Of a stretch of 64,000 nt of DNA, positions 15,390 through 24,384 are shown piece by piece. This DNA comes from M3007 sp043764095. Lineage in GTDB: Bacteria > Bacteroidota > Bacteroidia > Chitinophagales > Saprospiraceae. The first letter of the stretch is position 1; every line of letters starts with the position of its first letter. Location: contig JAYUKX010000001.1 of the NCBI GenBank assembly GCA_043764095.1, positions 1-64,000 of the forward strand, read 5' to 3'. The position numbers were made by a program, and so were the translations under genes. The notes beneath the pieces are model-generated. The model was not told the DNA's origin and did no database searches. It worked only from the letters and a program-made list of their open reading frames with translations.

Positions 15390-18300
15390 ATGAAACAGTT
15401 TATTACAGCAGTTGCACTGCTCTTTTTTTCGATCCAATGTATGGCACAATCTGGTGCCGTTATTACAGAACCACAACAAAGCCTAGCTCAAAAAATGGCG
15501 CGGGTATTTGAACCATTGGATAAGAGCCAATTGGTTACGGGCTATCTCTACGATCAAGCTCCCCCTTTAGTTTCCCCTGCACGGTATAGGGGCAGCATCG
15601 ATGAAAATAACGCCGCTGATATCAACCAATTTGGGGTCATTTACGGTCACATAATTAACAGTTTTAATATGGGGGGGGTATTTCTTCGCCCGCTGTTTAC
15701 CTCGATAAAATAAAGGCATGGAAACCCAGTGACCCGATGGAAATAGCCGCCTTAGTTTGGCAATACGACCGCCTTCGGCCCGATGCCATAGAACAAAAAT
15801 TGATTACCTATTCCAATGGACAGGTATTTGATGTACCCGGTAGGCCACAAAGTCCTTATTTTCAAGATACCGTTTATACCGTTTCATTTTTGAAGGGCGT
15901 TGCGTCCTCTTTTTCTCCTATATTTTCGCTACCCGAAGCACTGTGGTTCTCCAATTTGGCAGAAAAACCCCTCATACATATTGACGCGGGCGATGGATCG
16001 GGTTGGCAATTATGCAGCCCCGGGCAGACCATACAGCCTCACTACTCCGATGCGGGCTTATACGATGTACAACTTCGGTTTACATTCGCCAAAGGAATCG
16101 TCCGTTATGCGCATACGCCTATCCAGATCGAAGCACCTATCGTGGCAGAACGCGGATGGAACATCGAACCCGATGAGTCCATCACCATTACAGCAAACCA
16201 AGGCTACTTGGGGACATCCAACAGTGCCACGGTACACGTTTTTTACAATTGTGGCAATAAAAAACTGTTCAAACCCCTGATCGTATTTGAAGGGCTTGAA
16301 GTAGTTGGGGCAGAAGAACGGTTTAATAGTTGGAATAACCTTAGAGATGGGCTTTCATTTCCGTTTCTCAACAATAAGACTCAATCCATTCGAGATTTTG
16401 TAGAAAAAGAGGGATACGACCTCATCTACGTGGACTGGGCAGCAGGTAGTGGGATGGATTATATACAACGAAATGCTTTTTTGGCAGAAAGTGTGATAGA
16501 ATGGGTAAACGAAAAAAAAGCAGAAGCTGGCAGCACAGAGCAGAACGTGGTCATGGGCTTTAGTATGGGCGGCCTTGTAGCAATGTACGCCCTGCGCGAT
16601 ATGCCCGGAAAAGGGATGGACCACGATACACGTTTGTTTATCAGTTACGATGCCCCACTACAAGGGGCAAATATTCCTTTGGGAACTCAAATGACCATCG
16701 ACTACTTTCCCAATTTTGTATATAATTCTACAGGATATGATATTGCTACCGTACCTGCCCTTGAATTTGCCTACGAGGGAGTGACTAGCCCCGCAGCGCG
16801 TCAAATGCTCAAGTATCATTTGTTGTCCGTCGATGGTACTGCCGAGCCTATCAATACAGAACACGTAGCATTTATGGCCGAACTCAATGCTTTGAGTGCA
16901 TTATCCATGCGGCACGTGGCTATATCCCTTGGTTCCGACAATGGCACGCCGATACAGAACAATATATTAGAAGGTGCTTCCATGTTCAACGTCACCGCCG
17001 ATTTTAATTTGTGTACCCATATCTGGGGAATATTGGTATGCGATGGTGAATTCCATATGGATATTACGGTGAGAGCAACAGGCAATAATGCAGTTACTAC
17101 GGTTTTTGAAGCAAATACCTATCTTGATATCGATATTCCGAATCAACACTTTGATTTTTCCTCCACAACCACTTGTTTCACCAAGCCCTACGATGTGGCA
17201 TCAGGTGGCTCTAGTAATGTAGGGGTAGCACCATTGGGTTTATTGACTACAGTTATACCTTCTGGTACAGCCATTGGAGGTACAGGATTGACGGCTACCC
17301 ACCATTGTTTTATCCCTACTTTCAGCAGCCTGAACGCGCCGGAACCTGCTAATTTATTGACTGGACAATCGTGCGGGGCTGCCAGCAGGTGTTCGTCACC
17401 CACAGAACCCTCCTTATGCTCTTTCAGCGGAGCTTTGGAAATCAATGAGGAGCATATCACTATTAATGAAAGGACAGCCCTATTAATCGTAGAAGAACTA
17501 GTTACATTATCGGCAAGCCCCTACGCGCTACCAGTATCTCCCGCCGCGCTCACTACTTATTATAATGCAGGTATTGCTCCACAGGATGCCATAACGGATT
17601 TGGTCATCGCCTCCGCCACGGGTAAATTGTCGATTAATAATACAGGTAAAGTGGGCTATGCTACTGGCAGTGAACCCGCCGCGCCGAGCAATCTTTTTAA
17701 AGCCTATACAAGGTGTGGTAATATTACGGTAGAAGACGCAGCACAGCTAGTAGTAGGAGCTGACAACGGTACTAAGGATGGCGTACTTTTTGTCACTTCT
17801 GGCGCTACGGTGCATATCAAATCGGGTGGCGCACTCCGCATTATGGGGCCACAAAGTGAATTGCGCATCTTGCCCGGCGCGCGCCTGATCCTTGAACCAG
17901 GCGCTATCGTATCACTGGATAATGGAGGTTCCAAAATCCGCATCGAAGGGCAAATGATCGTCAATGGCGATGTAAAGTTCTCTGGTCTAGGTTATTTCGA
18001 CTTTGCGGGCGGCCCATCGCAACTCACCATGGGTGCGGGGTATTCAAATTTCAACCTCAAAGGTTTTAGCAAAACCAACCGTTTTGTCTTTTTATCCACA
18101 CCGCTTGCGGTACCCGATAACAAGCGTTTGAACTGGTGGAACGGATTATTGGACGTGGATAAAAACACCGTAGGCGTAGGTACCAATGCAGGGGTTACCT
18201 TCTCCAATATGACCATCAAAGGCGATGGAGGTGTTAGTGCTACGGGGCTTTCTGCAAAATATGGTGGTACTCAAACCTTTAATCGTTGTGATTTCGAGCA

Positions 18301-19768
18301 GTTGTATGGCGGTATTAATATGGAAAATACCCAATCCTTGGTGGTTCAAAACTGTAATTTCACCGGGGTAGGTGCACCTATTGAAGGGATCAACAATCCT
18401 TATATTAAAGTTTCTAGTACTAATTTTAACAACAATTACTCCAAGGGTATATTTTGGGTACAAGGTGGTCAGGCACTTATTGAGGATTCGCAGTTTTACG
18501 GTGGAAATGGTGCGCAAGCCCTCTTTATCTCCGATGTACCGCTGGTATTGATAGACGGTTGTTATGTGAGTGGTCATCAAGACCCCACCATACCAAGTAA
18601 TGCGCTAAATGGCGATTTTGCTACTGCTACTGCTGCCATTTATGCAGAAAACGGTATATTTGTGATACGCGGTACCACTATCGAAAGCAATACGGTGGGT
18701 ATTTCATCGCTCACTTTTGCAAGTCAAGATATGGAAGCCGCTGGAATATTCCTGATCGGATCAACGATACTCAGCAATAATATGGCTGGTGTATTTATGC
18801 GCGGAGATGCAACAAAAGGTACAGTATTGGCTGATTGTGCTACCTTTATCAATAATCGTCAGGGCATTGTAGGCAACGATATTGCCCTGATGCTCGATAG
18901 TCAAAATACCAGTATTTGGAGCGAAGATACCGATACGCCCAATGCTTTTGTGCGCGACAATGACCCTAAAGGTGGTAATGGTAGCACTATGGATCATATA
19001 CGGGTATGTTACGGTCTAAAATCAGTAGCATCTTCTATACCGATGACCAACAATTGGTGGGCAACTTCTACGAGTACTGGTAATACCGTTTTTGACCTCG
19101 CACCTGAGCCATTTATTTCATTATTGACGGTCAACTGTGATGGCGTTGCGGCTGTCGGAGCCATAACCCCACGCCCTGCAACTGTGCCCGATTTTTGTCC
19201 AGTAGAAGGCAAACCGGGCAATTTTGGCAATAACGAACCCCAAACGGATTGCACCACTGGTATCAATGCCTTGACAGGAGAAGAAAGGTCGGTCAACTGG
19301 CAGTGGCACGAAGCCTATTACCAACTCAAAACAGAGCCGTTGTCGGAATTGGGTGTGGATCTGTTCCGTCCTGTGGCCGATCTTTGGCAACCCGACCTGA
19401 GCAGTTATAGCGACAATTGCCAGCAGTATATTGCCACAGCCCGCGCCATAGTGGACGGTGTGGACGATGCTATGGGTATGGACACAGGCGCACGTCCGTC
19501 GGAGCGCAAGAACGCAGCGTTATGGAAATCCAGCATTTCTTTGAAGGTAGCACCCAATCCAGCCCAGGAATCGGTGAATATTATTTTGCCGTTCAATACA
19601 GTACACCTTACAGTAATGGATATGAACGGAAGGGTGGTATTGCAACAAAATCAACCAGACAAATGGATTAATGCTTCTGTACGAGACTGGTCAGGCGGCT
19701 TATATGTAGTACGTGCCGGACTGTTGGATGGTAGTTTTGTGACGACCAAATTGGCTGTAGTGAAGTAG
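15390..19768 (+). CDS. T9SS cargo: alpha/beta hydrolase plus beta-helix, frameshifted
   Basis: Two frames, 15390-15713 and 15737-19768, form one gene of about 1458 codons broken at a run of eight G. One extra G joins them without a stop, giving SSPAVYLDKIKAWKPSDP across the gap. In order: signal peptide MKQFITAVALLFFSIQCMAQ; a beta-sandwich region; an alpha/beta hydrolase with nucleophile elbow GFSMGGL (about codon 392 of the full gene) followed by SYDAPLQGANIPLG; a long right-handed parallel beta-helix with VVQNCNF and IEDSQFYGG repeats; and a C-terminal T9SS tail, KVAPNPAQESVNI to TTKLAVVK. Likely a surface or secreted esterase; substrate unknown. It may be off-phase or a sequencing error. 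Confidence 0.8.
15671..15678 (+). other. Poly-G8 tract at the reading-frame break
   Basis: Eight consecutive G directly after codon ATG 15669. The upstream frame ends 35 bp later at TAA (15711-15713). With nine (or six) G the frame continues to 19768. This is the kind of tract that slips during replication, and also one where base callers lose a base. Confidence 0.85.
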
Positions 19769-19924
19769 CCTATTTTAATTATACTTGGTATCGATAGGTT
19801 TGTTGCAAATGCGCTATAAAGGAGTGAATGTGGTGAACTTATTGATGCCGAGTATGATAAAAATAGGATTAATTTATTAAAAAAATATTATAATTTTTAC
19901 AATCATTTCACAATTAAAAATTTT

Positions 19925-20587
19925 ATGAAAAAAGTATTTTTAACTATCATTCCAAGTATCTTATTTTTTATTTTATGTTCTGCAACTGCTTTTTATTTGT
20001 ACAGTTGTCAGAAGTTACTTCCTCAAGGATCAACAATCCCTCCAGCAACGGAAGTAATGGGAACATTTTTATTAGATTTTGATCTCCTTCAAACGCCACT
20101 AACACCAATACCAGAAGAATATACAACAACAGGAAGTTCTTGCTTTCAAAACAGTATTTTTTATTCGACTGGACTTAATAATTGTTCTGGAGCACAATAT
20201 CCATTATGCGCAGGTGCTGCAAACACGCCTGTATTTAATTCATCAACATCCTCGATTCATGAAGACGAGGTAGCACTACGCGTAGTTGTTAGCGCAGCGA
20301 ATCCAGCAATGGTACTTACAACTTACTATTCAAGTTCTGATATTGTAACAGTAGGTACTACACAATATATTACTGTGAGTGCTCCTACAACACAAACTTC
20401 TAGTATATCTGTAACACTTTTTGACAAATGCTGTGAAGACGGAAGATTAAGATGGTCAAACTCTCAACTAACAGATCAAATGATAGTTTCGAGTTTACCA
20501 ACCCCCGCTGGGGCTACAACACCCCTTAGAACTAAGCACATAAATTTATTCCCAGCAGGGAGGTCTAATAATTGCGATATAGAGTGA
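19925..20587 (+). CDS. Putative lipoprotein, unknown
   Basis: A 220-residue protein with a long hydrophobic start, MKKVFLTIIPSILFFILCSA, then TAFYLYSC, where the Cys could be a lipidated residue at about position 28. The mature part is Ser/Thr-rich, with six further cysteines (SSCFQN, NNCSGAQYPLC, DKCCEDGR, NNCDIE). It has no recognised domain. The codons are AT-rich and the upstream 156 bp are very AT-rich, unlike the GC-richer cargo gene before it. It is followed by a hairpin terminator. Possibly part of the accessory island; function unknown. Confidence 0.6.
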   Translation: MKKVFLTIIPSILFFILCSATAFYLYSCQKLLPQGSTIPPATEVMGTFLLDFDLLQTPLTPIPEEYTTTGSSCFQNSIFYSTGLNNCSGAQYPLCAGAANTPVFNSSTSSIHEDEVALRVVVSAANPAMVLTTYYSSSDIVTVGTTQYITVSAPTTQTSSISVTLFDKCCEDGRLRWSNSQLTDQMIVSSLPTPAGATTPLRTKHINLFPAGRSNNCDIE

Positions 20588-20611
20588 TTGTGATTTATTT
20601 TTATTGCACGC

Positions 20612-20639
20612 GCATGTGTTTGTGTGTGCAAACACATGC
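20612..20639. terminator. Hairpin terminator after the 19925 gene
   Basis: Perfect 11-bp stem GCATGTGTTTG / CAAACACATGC with a TGTGTG loop, 24 bp after the stop codon and followed by an A/T-rich stretch. It separates the lipoprotein gene from the next transcription unit. Confidence 0.6.
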
Positions 20640-20787
20640 AATAAAATTAACTCTTAATGACTAATGATTCACCACTTATCGTATTTTTGCCATTTTTGAA
20701 ATTTGCTCTTTCCCTAATGGCTTAAAAATGGAATAAATAAAATATTTTTCAATAACACATTTCATAACTAAACAATAAATTTTTAAC

Positions 20788-21573
20788 ATGAAATTTTTTC
20801 TCTACGGCATTATTGCCATTTCGCTATGCACATTATCCTCATGTAGCAAAAAAGAGGATGCTCCTGAAGATATTCGACTTGGAGGCACTGGTAATTTCTC
20901 TTTGGCAGATTATGCGTCAATTACCAACTTTGATCCAAAATCTGTATTCATGATTACCTCTAATAATGTTACAACCCAAGACTATACAGCCCCCAATTCA
21001 TGGAATAGGTTTCTAAATACCATTGGAGTATTTGCATTCCAAGATGTATCAAACTATCCTATTGCAAAGGTCAATGGCATAGAAATGACTATTCCAAGAC
21101 TAGATTTAGGAGAACAATCTAATACCTTGTTTATTAATCCCGGAGATGCCAACGAAACGATACTCTTTGGCAACAAAGTTTCCATTGATGCTTTTGGGGT
21201 CAAAGGAGAAATGTATGTTCCCGAAAAAGTTTCGATCTTGGCACCTATTCCCAATAACCAAAAACCATATTCCACAACAGCCATTCAACGAAACAGCCCA
21301 TTGACTGTAAAGTGGAACAGAGATTCCAAAAGCAGGGGTGTATTTATTAAAATTGAATATTTCGAGTTTGCCAACCCCGGTACCGTTTATACACAAATGG
21401 ATTATGCTCCGGATACTGGTGAGTTTACTATTCCTGATAGTTGGTTACAAAATATCCCTGACAATGAAGATTTTAGCATATCTGTTTCAAGAGGTGATTA
21501 TCACAGTACATCAAATAGAGAGTTGATTAGTTGCATCGTAAGTGCTAATATAATGTTACAAATCAAACCGTAA
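20788..21573 (+). CDS. Putative lipoprotein, unknown
   Basis: A 261-residue protein starting MKFFLYGIIAISLCTLSSCS, a lipoprotein signal with lipobox LSSC at about residue 19, then a charged KKEDAPED linker. The mature part is beta-rich (VNGIEMTIPRLDLG, GEMYVPEKVSILAPIP, SPLTVKWNRDSKSRGVFIKI), reminiscent of Ig-like modules, but I cannot name the family. A possible -7 element TATTTTTG lies at 20682-20689, about 100 bp upstream. Located in the accessory island between another lipoprotein and an Lgt-like gene. Confidence 0.65.
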   Translation: MKFFLYGIIAISLCTLSSCSKKEDAPEDIRLGGTGNFSLADYASITNFDPKSVFMITSNNVTTQDYTAPNSWNRFLNTIGVFAFQDVSNYPIAKVNGIEMTIPRLDLGEQSNTLFINPGDANETILFGNKVSIDAFGVKGEMYVPEKVSILAPIPNNQKPYSTTAIQRNSPLTVKWNRDSKSRGVFIKIEYFEFANPGTVYTQMDYAPDTGEFTIPDSWLQNIPDNEDFSISVSRGDYHSTSNRELISCIVSANIMLQIKP

Positions 21574-21679
21574 ATTGAGTCCATAAAGGCATTAAACGCT
21601 TCATTCATATTAGTTTGATCAAGGCTCGTAATATTCCAAAGCATTGGTAAGATAACGATAATCGATTAGGCTAATATGG

Positions 21680-22522
21680 ATGAAGTACTACAATATCGTA
21701 AAATACTTCGTCATGTTTCCTCGAGTTTCAAATATCATCAGTTATTTAGGTTTCCAAGAATCGTCCGGTTTATTCGACCAAATCTATACATATGGTTTCT
21801 TTTTTGCGGTTGCATCTCTTTTTTTTTACTGTGCAGCAATTGTGCGCTTAAAAGCCAGCGATGTTGCAAAAGAAATACACCAAATTATATTTTATATTTT
21901 TGTGCTGTTTGGAATAGGTATATTAGGGTCTCTACTGTTCTCTGTAATTGTTTACAATAAAACTGGTTGGAGACTGAATTCATTGGGTATGATTTGGGGA
22001 TTTACTGTTTTTGGTCTAATCGTACCTTTAAAAGGCTGGAAAATATTAAATCTATTGACACCAATTTTACTTTTTTCTTTAGGATTAATAAAAATTGGTT
22101 GTCATTTATCAGGAGATGGATGTTGGGGCGAAATCAATACGAAGCCCAAGCCTTCATGGTGGGTTTTCCCAAATTGGGCATGGTCGTATAATTTTCCTCA
22201 TAATACCATAAATTACGGACTTAAAATACCTGATTGCGATGGTTCTTTTTGTATGGTGTTGCCTTTCCCTGTTTATCCTACAGCCTTATATGATGCTGTA
22301 TTTTATTTGTTTTTGGGTGTGATATTGGCTTTACTAAAAAAAAGAAGATATAATTTTATTGCTTTTGTCGGTTCATTAGGAATATATAAAACAATGCTGA
22401 TGTTATTAGCCGTTCAATCCCCGATCCCCACCAATTGGCGTGATCTTTTAGGTATTTGTATTTTGGTTATTACGGCTACACTCGGCCAATTTCGTCCCTT
22501 AACCCCCACTATAAACGAATAA
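21680..22522 (+). CDS. Lgt-like prolipoprotein diacylglyceryl transferase homologue
   Basis: A 280-residue polytopic membrane protein with about seven helices. The segment LIKIGCHLSGDGCWGE lines up with the Lgt signature region, and PVYPTALYDAVFYLFLGVI matches the Lgt HPTxLYE block near the C-terminus. Lgt transfers diacylglycerol to the lipobox cysteine of prolipoproteins. The Arg of the usual GRxGN motif appears to be Lys here and Asn is absent, so the activity may differ; similar divergent members exist in Bacteroidota. Several lipoprotein genes lie just upstream. The stop lies 8 bp before the pseudo-copy of the 58-residue gene. Confidence 0.68.
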   Translation: MKYYNIVKYFVMFPRVSNIISYLGFQESSGLFDQIYTYGFFFAVASLFFYCAAIVRLKASDVAKEIHQIIFYIFVLFGIGILGSLLFSVIVYNKTGWRLNSLGMIWGFTVFGLIVPLKGWKILNLLTPILLFSLGLIKIGCHLSGDGCWGEINTKPKPSWWVFPNWAWSYNFPHNTINYGLKIPDCDGSFCMVLPFPVYPTALYDAVFYLFLGVILALLKKRRYNFIAFVGSLGIYKTMLMLLAVQSPIPTNWRDLLGICILVITATLGQFRPLTPTINE

Positions 22523-22530
22523 AAGCATCT

Positions 22531-22707
22531 ACGCACAGCAAAACACCCAATCTGCTCATCATTATCGGCGCGGCCACCCTTGTTTTATCTATGGTATTGC
22601 GCAATACGCTATTATCCGAGGCCAAAAACTATACTATTCCAGTGGATTTATTGGGTTACGCCTTGTTTACTGTGGGTTGTTACCGCAAATTGCAAGCCTT
22701 GAAATAG
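22531..22707 (+). pseudogene. Second copy of the 58-residue gene, start codon lost
   Basis: A full-length copy of the gene at 12154-12330 (about 94% identity over 177 bp, counted by eye). The first two codons are ACG CAC instead of ATG GAC. After that, all eight substitutions are synonymous (for example TCC/TCT, ACC/ACT, CTG/TTG) and the stop TAG is kept. The frame is open upstream into the Lgt-like gene, so expression as a fusion or from ACG is not excluded. Homology stops at the first codon and soon after the stop. Confidence 0.8.
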
Positions 22708-22719
22708 ATGTTAAAATGT

Positions 22720-22755
22720 AAAGCGTCGGCGCGACTTGAGTCCCGCCGACGCTTT
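22720..22755. terminator. Strong bidirectional hairpin terminator
   Basis: AAAGCGTCGGCG and GACT pair with AGTC and CGCCGACGCTTT around a TG loop, with one C-C mismatch, followed by TTTT. It lies between the 58-residue gene copy and the TonB receptor fragment. A diverged hairpin occupies the equivalent position (28609-28642) beside the intact receptor gene. Confidence 0.8.
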
Positions 22756-22778
22756 TTAATTTCCCAACAATCGCTCTA

Positions 22779-22895
22779 TTATCCCTTATAATTCAATCGT
22801 AAGAAATAAAAACCGCCATTCATGCCCATTTGCACTGGCGCATATTTGAATACTTTAAAATAAGAGTTTAGGTAAGCCTGTTGATCCAATAACAT
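22779..22895 (-). pseudogene. 3' remnant of a TonB-dependent receptor gene
   Basis: The last 34 codons and stop match the intact receptor at 28667 (shared block 22760-22886 against 28648-28774, 127 bp with four differences, all synonymous). The encoded end is DQQAYLNSYFKVFKYAPV, then QMGMNGGFYFLRLNYKG. Upstream of DQQ the homology ends. A fortuitous ATG gives a 38-residue frame. It is a cut-off gene end, not a functional receptor. Confidence 0.85.
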
Positions 22896-22897
22896 TG

Positions 22898-23242
22898 TTA
22901 AATATTGGGCTTATAAACTCGTATCAATTTTTGCTTTAAATCTCCGTTTTCTGCTTCAATAGCCACGTCAATATTTTCAGCCAATCGTGCTTGATTCTCA
23001 TCATAAGTACAAGCAATAATTCCAGCATGTTGCTGATTCATGTGATGTAACCTGAAAAAATCTTTTCGGTTATGGGTAATAACTGCCCTATCCTGCGAGG
23101 TCGCATATTCAAGCACTTCTTCATCAGAAATATTTTGATTGGCTTTTCCCATATCTTTGGCTGATACGGCATCGTGTCCATAATTTTGCAGCAACCTGAT
23201 TATTTCCACATCAATATTTTCGTCTCCGTACAGCTTACTCAT
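22898..23242 (-). CDS. DUF5615 PIN-like toxin
   Basis: A 114-residue protein of the DUF5615/Mut7-C PIN-like group: YGDENIDVEIIRLLQNYGHD at the N-terminus (acidic residues of the PIN site), then ITHNRKDFFRLHH and GIIACTYDE. Such proteins are predicted ribonuclease toxins. Its ATG overlaps the stop of the DUF433 gene (ATGA at 23239-23242), the usual order antitoxin then toxin. It begins two bases from the TonB receptor remnant, so the module marks the left edge of the second accessory segment. Toxicity is inferred from family pairing. Confidence 0.82.
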   Translation of the reverse strand: MSKLYGDENIDVEIIRLLQNYGHDAVSAKDMGKANQNISDEEVLEYATSQDRAVITHNRKDFFRLHHMNQQHAGIIACTYDENQARLAENIDVAIEAENGDLKQKLIRVYKPNI

Positions 23243-23574
23243 GGTTCTATCATTTCGTTTTCTTTAATTTCCAAATCAATTTCTGCTTTATTGGCGCGAT
23301 AATATGCCCAAGCATTTGTAAGGTCTTCTGCACGCAAAAATGGATATGATTTTAACAAATGGGCCTCGTCTGCTCCAGCCTGTGTGGCCTCTACCAGCAA
23401 CCATACTGCAATTCGGGTGCGCACAATACGTGCGCTACCTCCACAAATTCCGTCGGTTTTTTCAATACCGGGAAAACGGTATTCCAAATCGGCATTAACC
23501 CATCTTGCTACTAAAGATTTTTCGCCGGGTGTCATAGTGGGCAGTAATTTCTCTACTTGTTGAAGCGCTGTCAT
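23239..23574 (-). CDS. DUF433 antitoxin
   Basis: A 111-residue protein with a short helical N-terminus and a DUF433 domain: DGICGGSARIVRTRIAVWLL, then a helix-turn-helix-like ATQAGADEAHLLKSYPFLRAEDLTNAWAYYRANKAEID (quoted in parts by position: about residues 63-103). DUF433 proteins are DNA-binding antitoxins paired with DUF5615 PIN-like toxins. It is upstream of and overlaps the toxin gene by four bases. Autoregulation of the pair is likely for this type; no operator was identified. Confidence 0.82.
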   Translation of the reverse strand: MTALQQVEKLLPTMTPGEKSLVARWVNADLEYRFPGIEKTDGICGGSARIVRTRIAVWLLVEATQAGADEAHLLKSYPFLRAEDLTNAWAYYRANKAEIDLEIKENEMIEP

Positions 23575-23740
23575 AAAGGACTAAATTTTACTATTTTTAA
23601 TCTGTTTTTATTCATAACGAGCAGATTAATCTGATCGTATAATGTTTGAGGAATGGTGTCAAAATAACGCCAAATACAAAGCAAAGAAACAGCATTTTTT
23701 CAACAATTCCTTATATTTTTTAATCGTGTCATGTTTTGAA

Positions 23741-23816
23741 AAAAATACGCCTCATATCCATTTTCCTACGCTTTATTTCAAAAACACAACCCTTCAAGTT
23801 TAAAAATTGCGCTACA
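23741..23816 (+). repeat. Duplicated upstream region, copy 1
   Basis: About 76 bp, from AAAAATACGCCTCATATCC to AAAAATTGCGCTAC, nearly identical to 24217-24291 (a few substitutions). A -7-like TACTTTCG follows at 23832-23839, just before the ATG at 23847. Confidence 0.75.
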
Positions 23817-23846
23817 GGGTGCTACACGACGTACTTTCGCATTTAT

Positions 23847-24122
23847 ATGGCTTTACTCTTTTGGTTCCTTTGGAGCGTTGACCTGCTCATCACCACCGTC
23901 ATCATCCTTGCAAAAAACTTTAAAGAAAGTTTTCACGCCAGTAATTCCGTGCCTTGGATGCTGATTTTGTTGGTCGGCTGCACGATTGGCGGCTTCGTTT
24001 TGCGTGTTTTTTTGAAAAAAACGGTTTGGGCTTTGGCTTTGGCTGCAATACCTCTGTTGGTTTTACTCGTGCTTTATTTGATTGACAAAGCGAAGGATGC
24101 TGATCATATTGGTATGGTTTGA
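23847..24122 (+). CDS. Small membrane protein, unknown
   Basis: A 91-residue protein beginning MALLFWFLWSVDLLITTVII, with three hydrophobic helices (about residues 3-22, 36-52 and 58-78) and the short polar end IDKAKDADHIGMV. The open frame extends 37 codons upstream, but that part coincides with a duplicated non-coding leader (copy 2 at 24217), so I take the internal ATG eight bases after the -7-like TACTTTCG. No family recognised. First gene of the membrane-protein cluster of the second accessory segment. Confidence 0.6.
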   Translation: MALLFWFLWSVDLLITTVIILAKNFKESFHASNSVPWMLILLVGCTIGGFVLRVFLKKTVWALALAAIPLLVLLVLYLIDKAKDADHIGMV

Positions 24123-24216
24123 GGGCGTAACTAACCAATGCTGCACGGCTTGTTTATGCAATGTGTGAAAAATATAAAATGTTTTTCCTCAAAAGAAAAA
24201 GTGTACGGCTGTAAGA

Positions 24217-24291
24217 AAAAATACGCCTCATAGCCATTTTCCTACGCTTCATTTCAAAAACACAAGCCTTCAAGTTTAAAAATTGCGCTAT
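24217..24291 (+). repeat. Duplicated upstream region, copy 2
   Basis: Second copy of the 76-bp leader found at 23741, in the same orientation, followed by a better -7 element (TACTTTTG, 24307-24314) and by the SRPBCC gene at 24385. The duplication gives both genes related promoters. Confidence 0.75.
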
Positions 24292-24306
24292 GGGTATTAT
24301 ATGATG

Positions 24307-24314
24307 TACTTTTG
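24307..24314 (+). promoter_or_regulatory. -7 element TACTTTTG
   Basis: Exact TAnnTTTG match, 70 bp before the SRPBCC start, downstream of the duplicated leader copy 2. The equivalent site before the gene at 23847 is TACTTTCG, one base off consensus. Confidence 0.5.
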
Positions 24315-24384
24315 TATCCATACTACAAAGTCATTTTTGCCCGAGTATATTATAAAAAATGACACCGTTTGAAATATAAAAAAA

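Larger units (their letters stand above)
13900..15474 (+). repeat. Tandem duplication of lipoprotein gene plus cargo-gene start
   Basis: Two direct units, about 13900-14652 and 14713-15474, each holding the leader TACAAATCATTCATTTTC, one complete lipoprotein gene and the first part of the large T9SS cargo gene. The coding ends of the lipoproteins are nearly identical while the middles differ in many codons. In the first unit the cargo-gene start is cut off after some 30 codons; in the second it runs on. Confidence 0.85.

Noticed and set aside
22456..22707. 83-codon frame starting inside the Lgt-like gene
   Set aside because: The first 25 codons are the Lgt-like gene read in another frame; the rest is the start-less second copy of the 58-residue gene, annotated as such.
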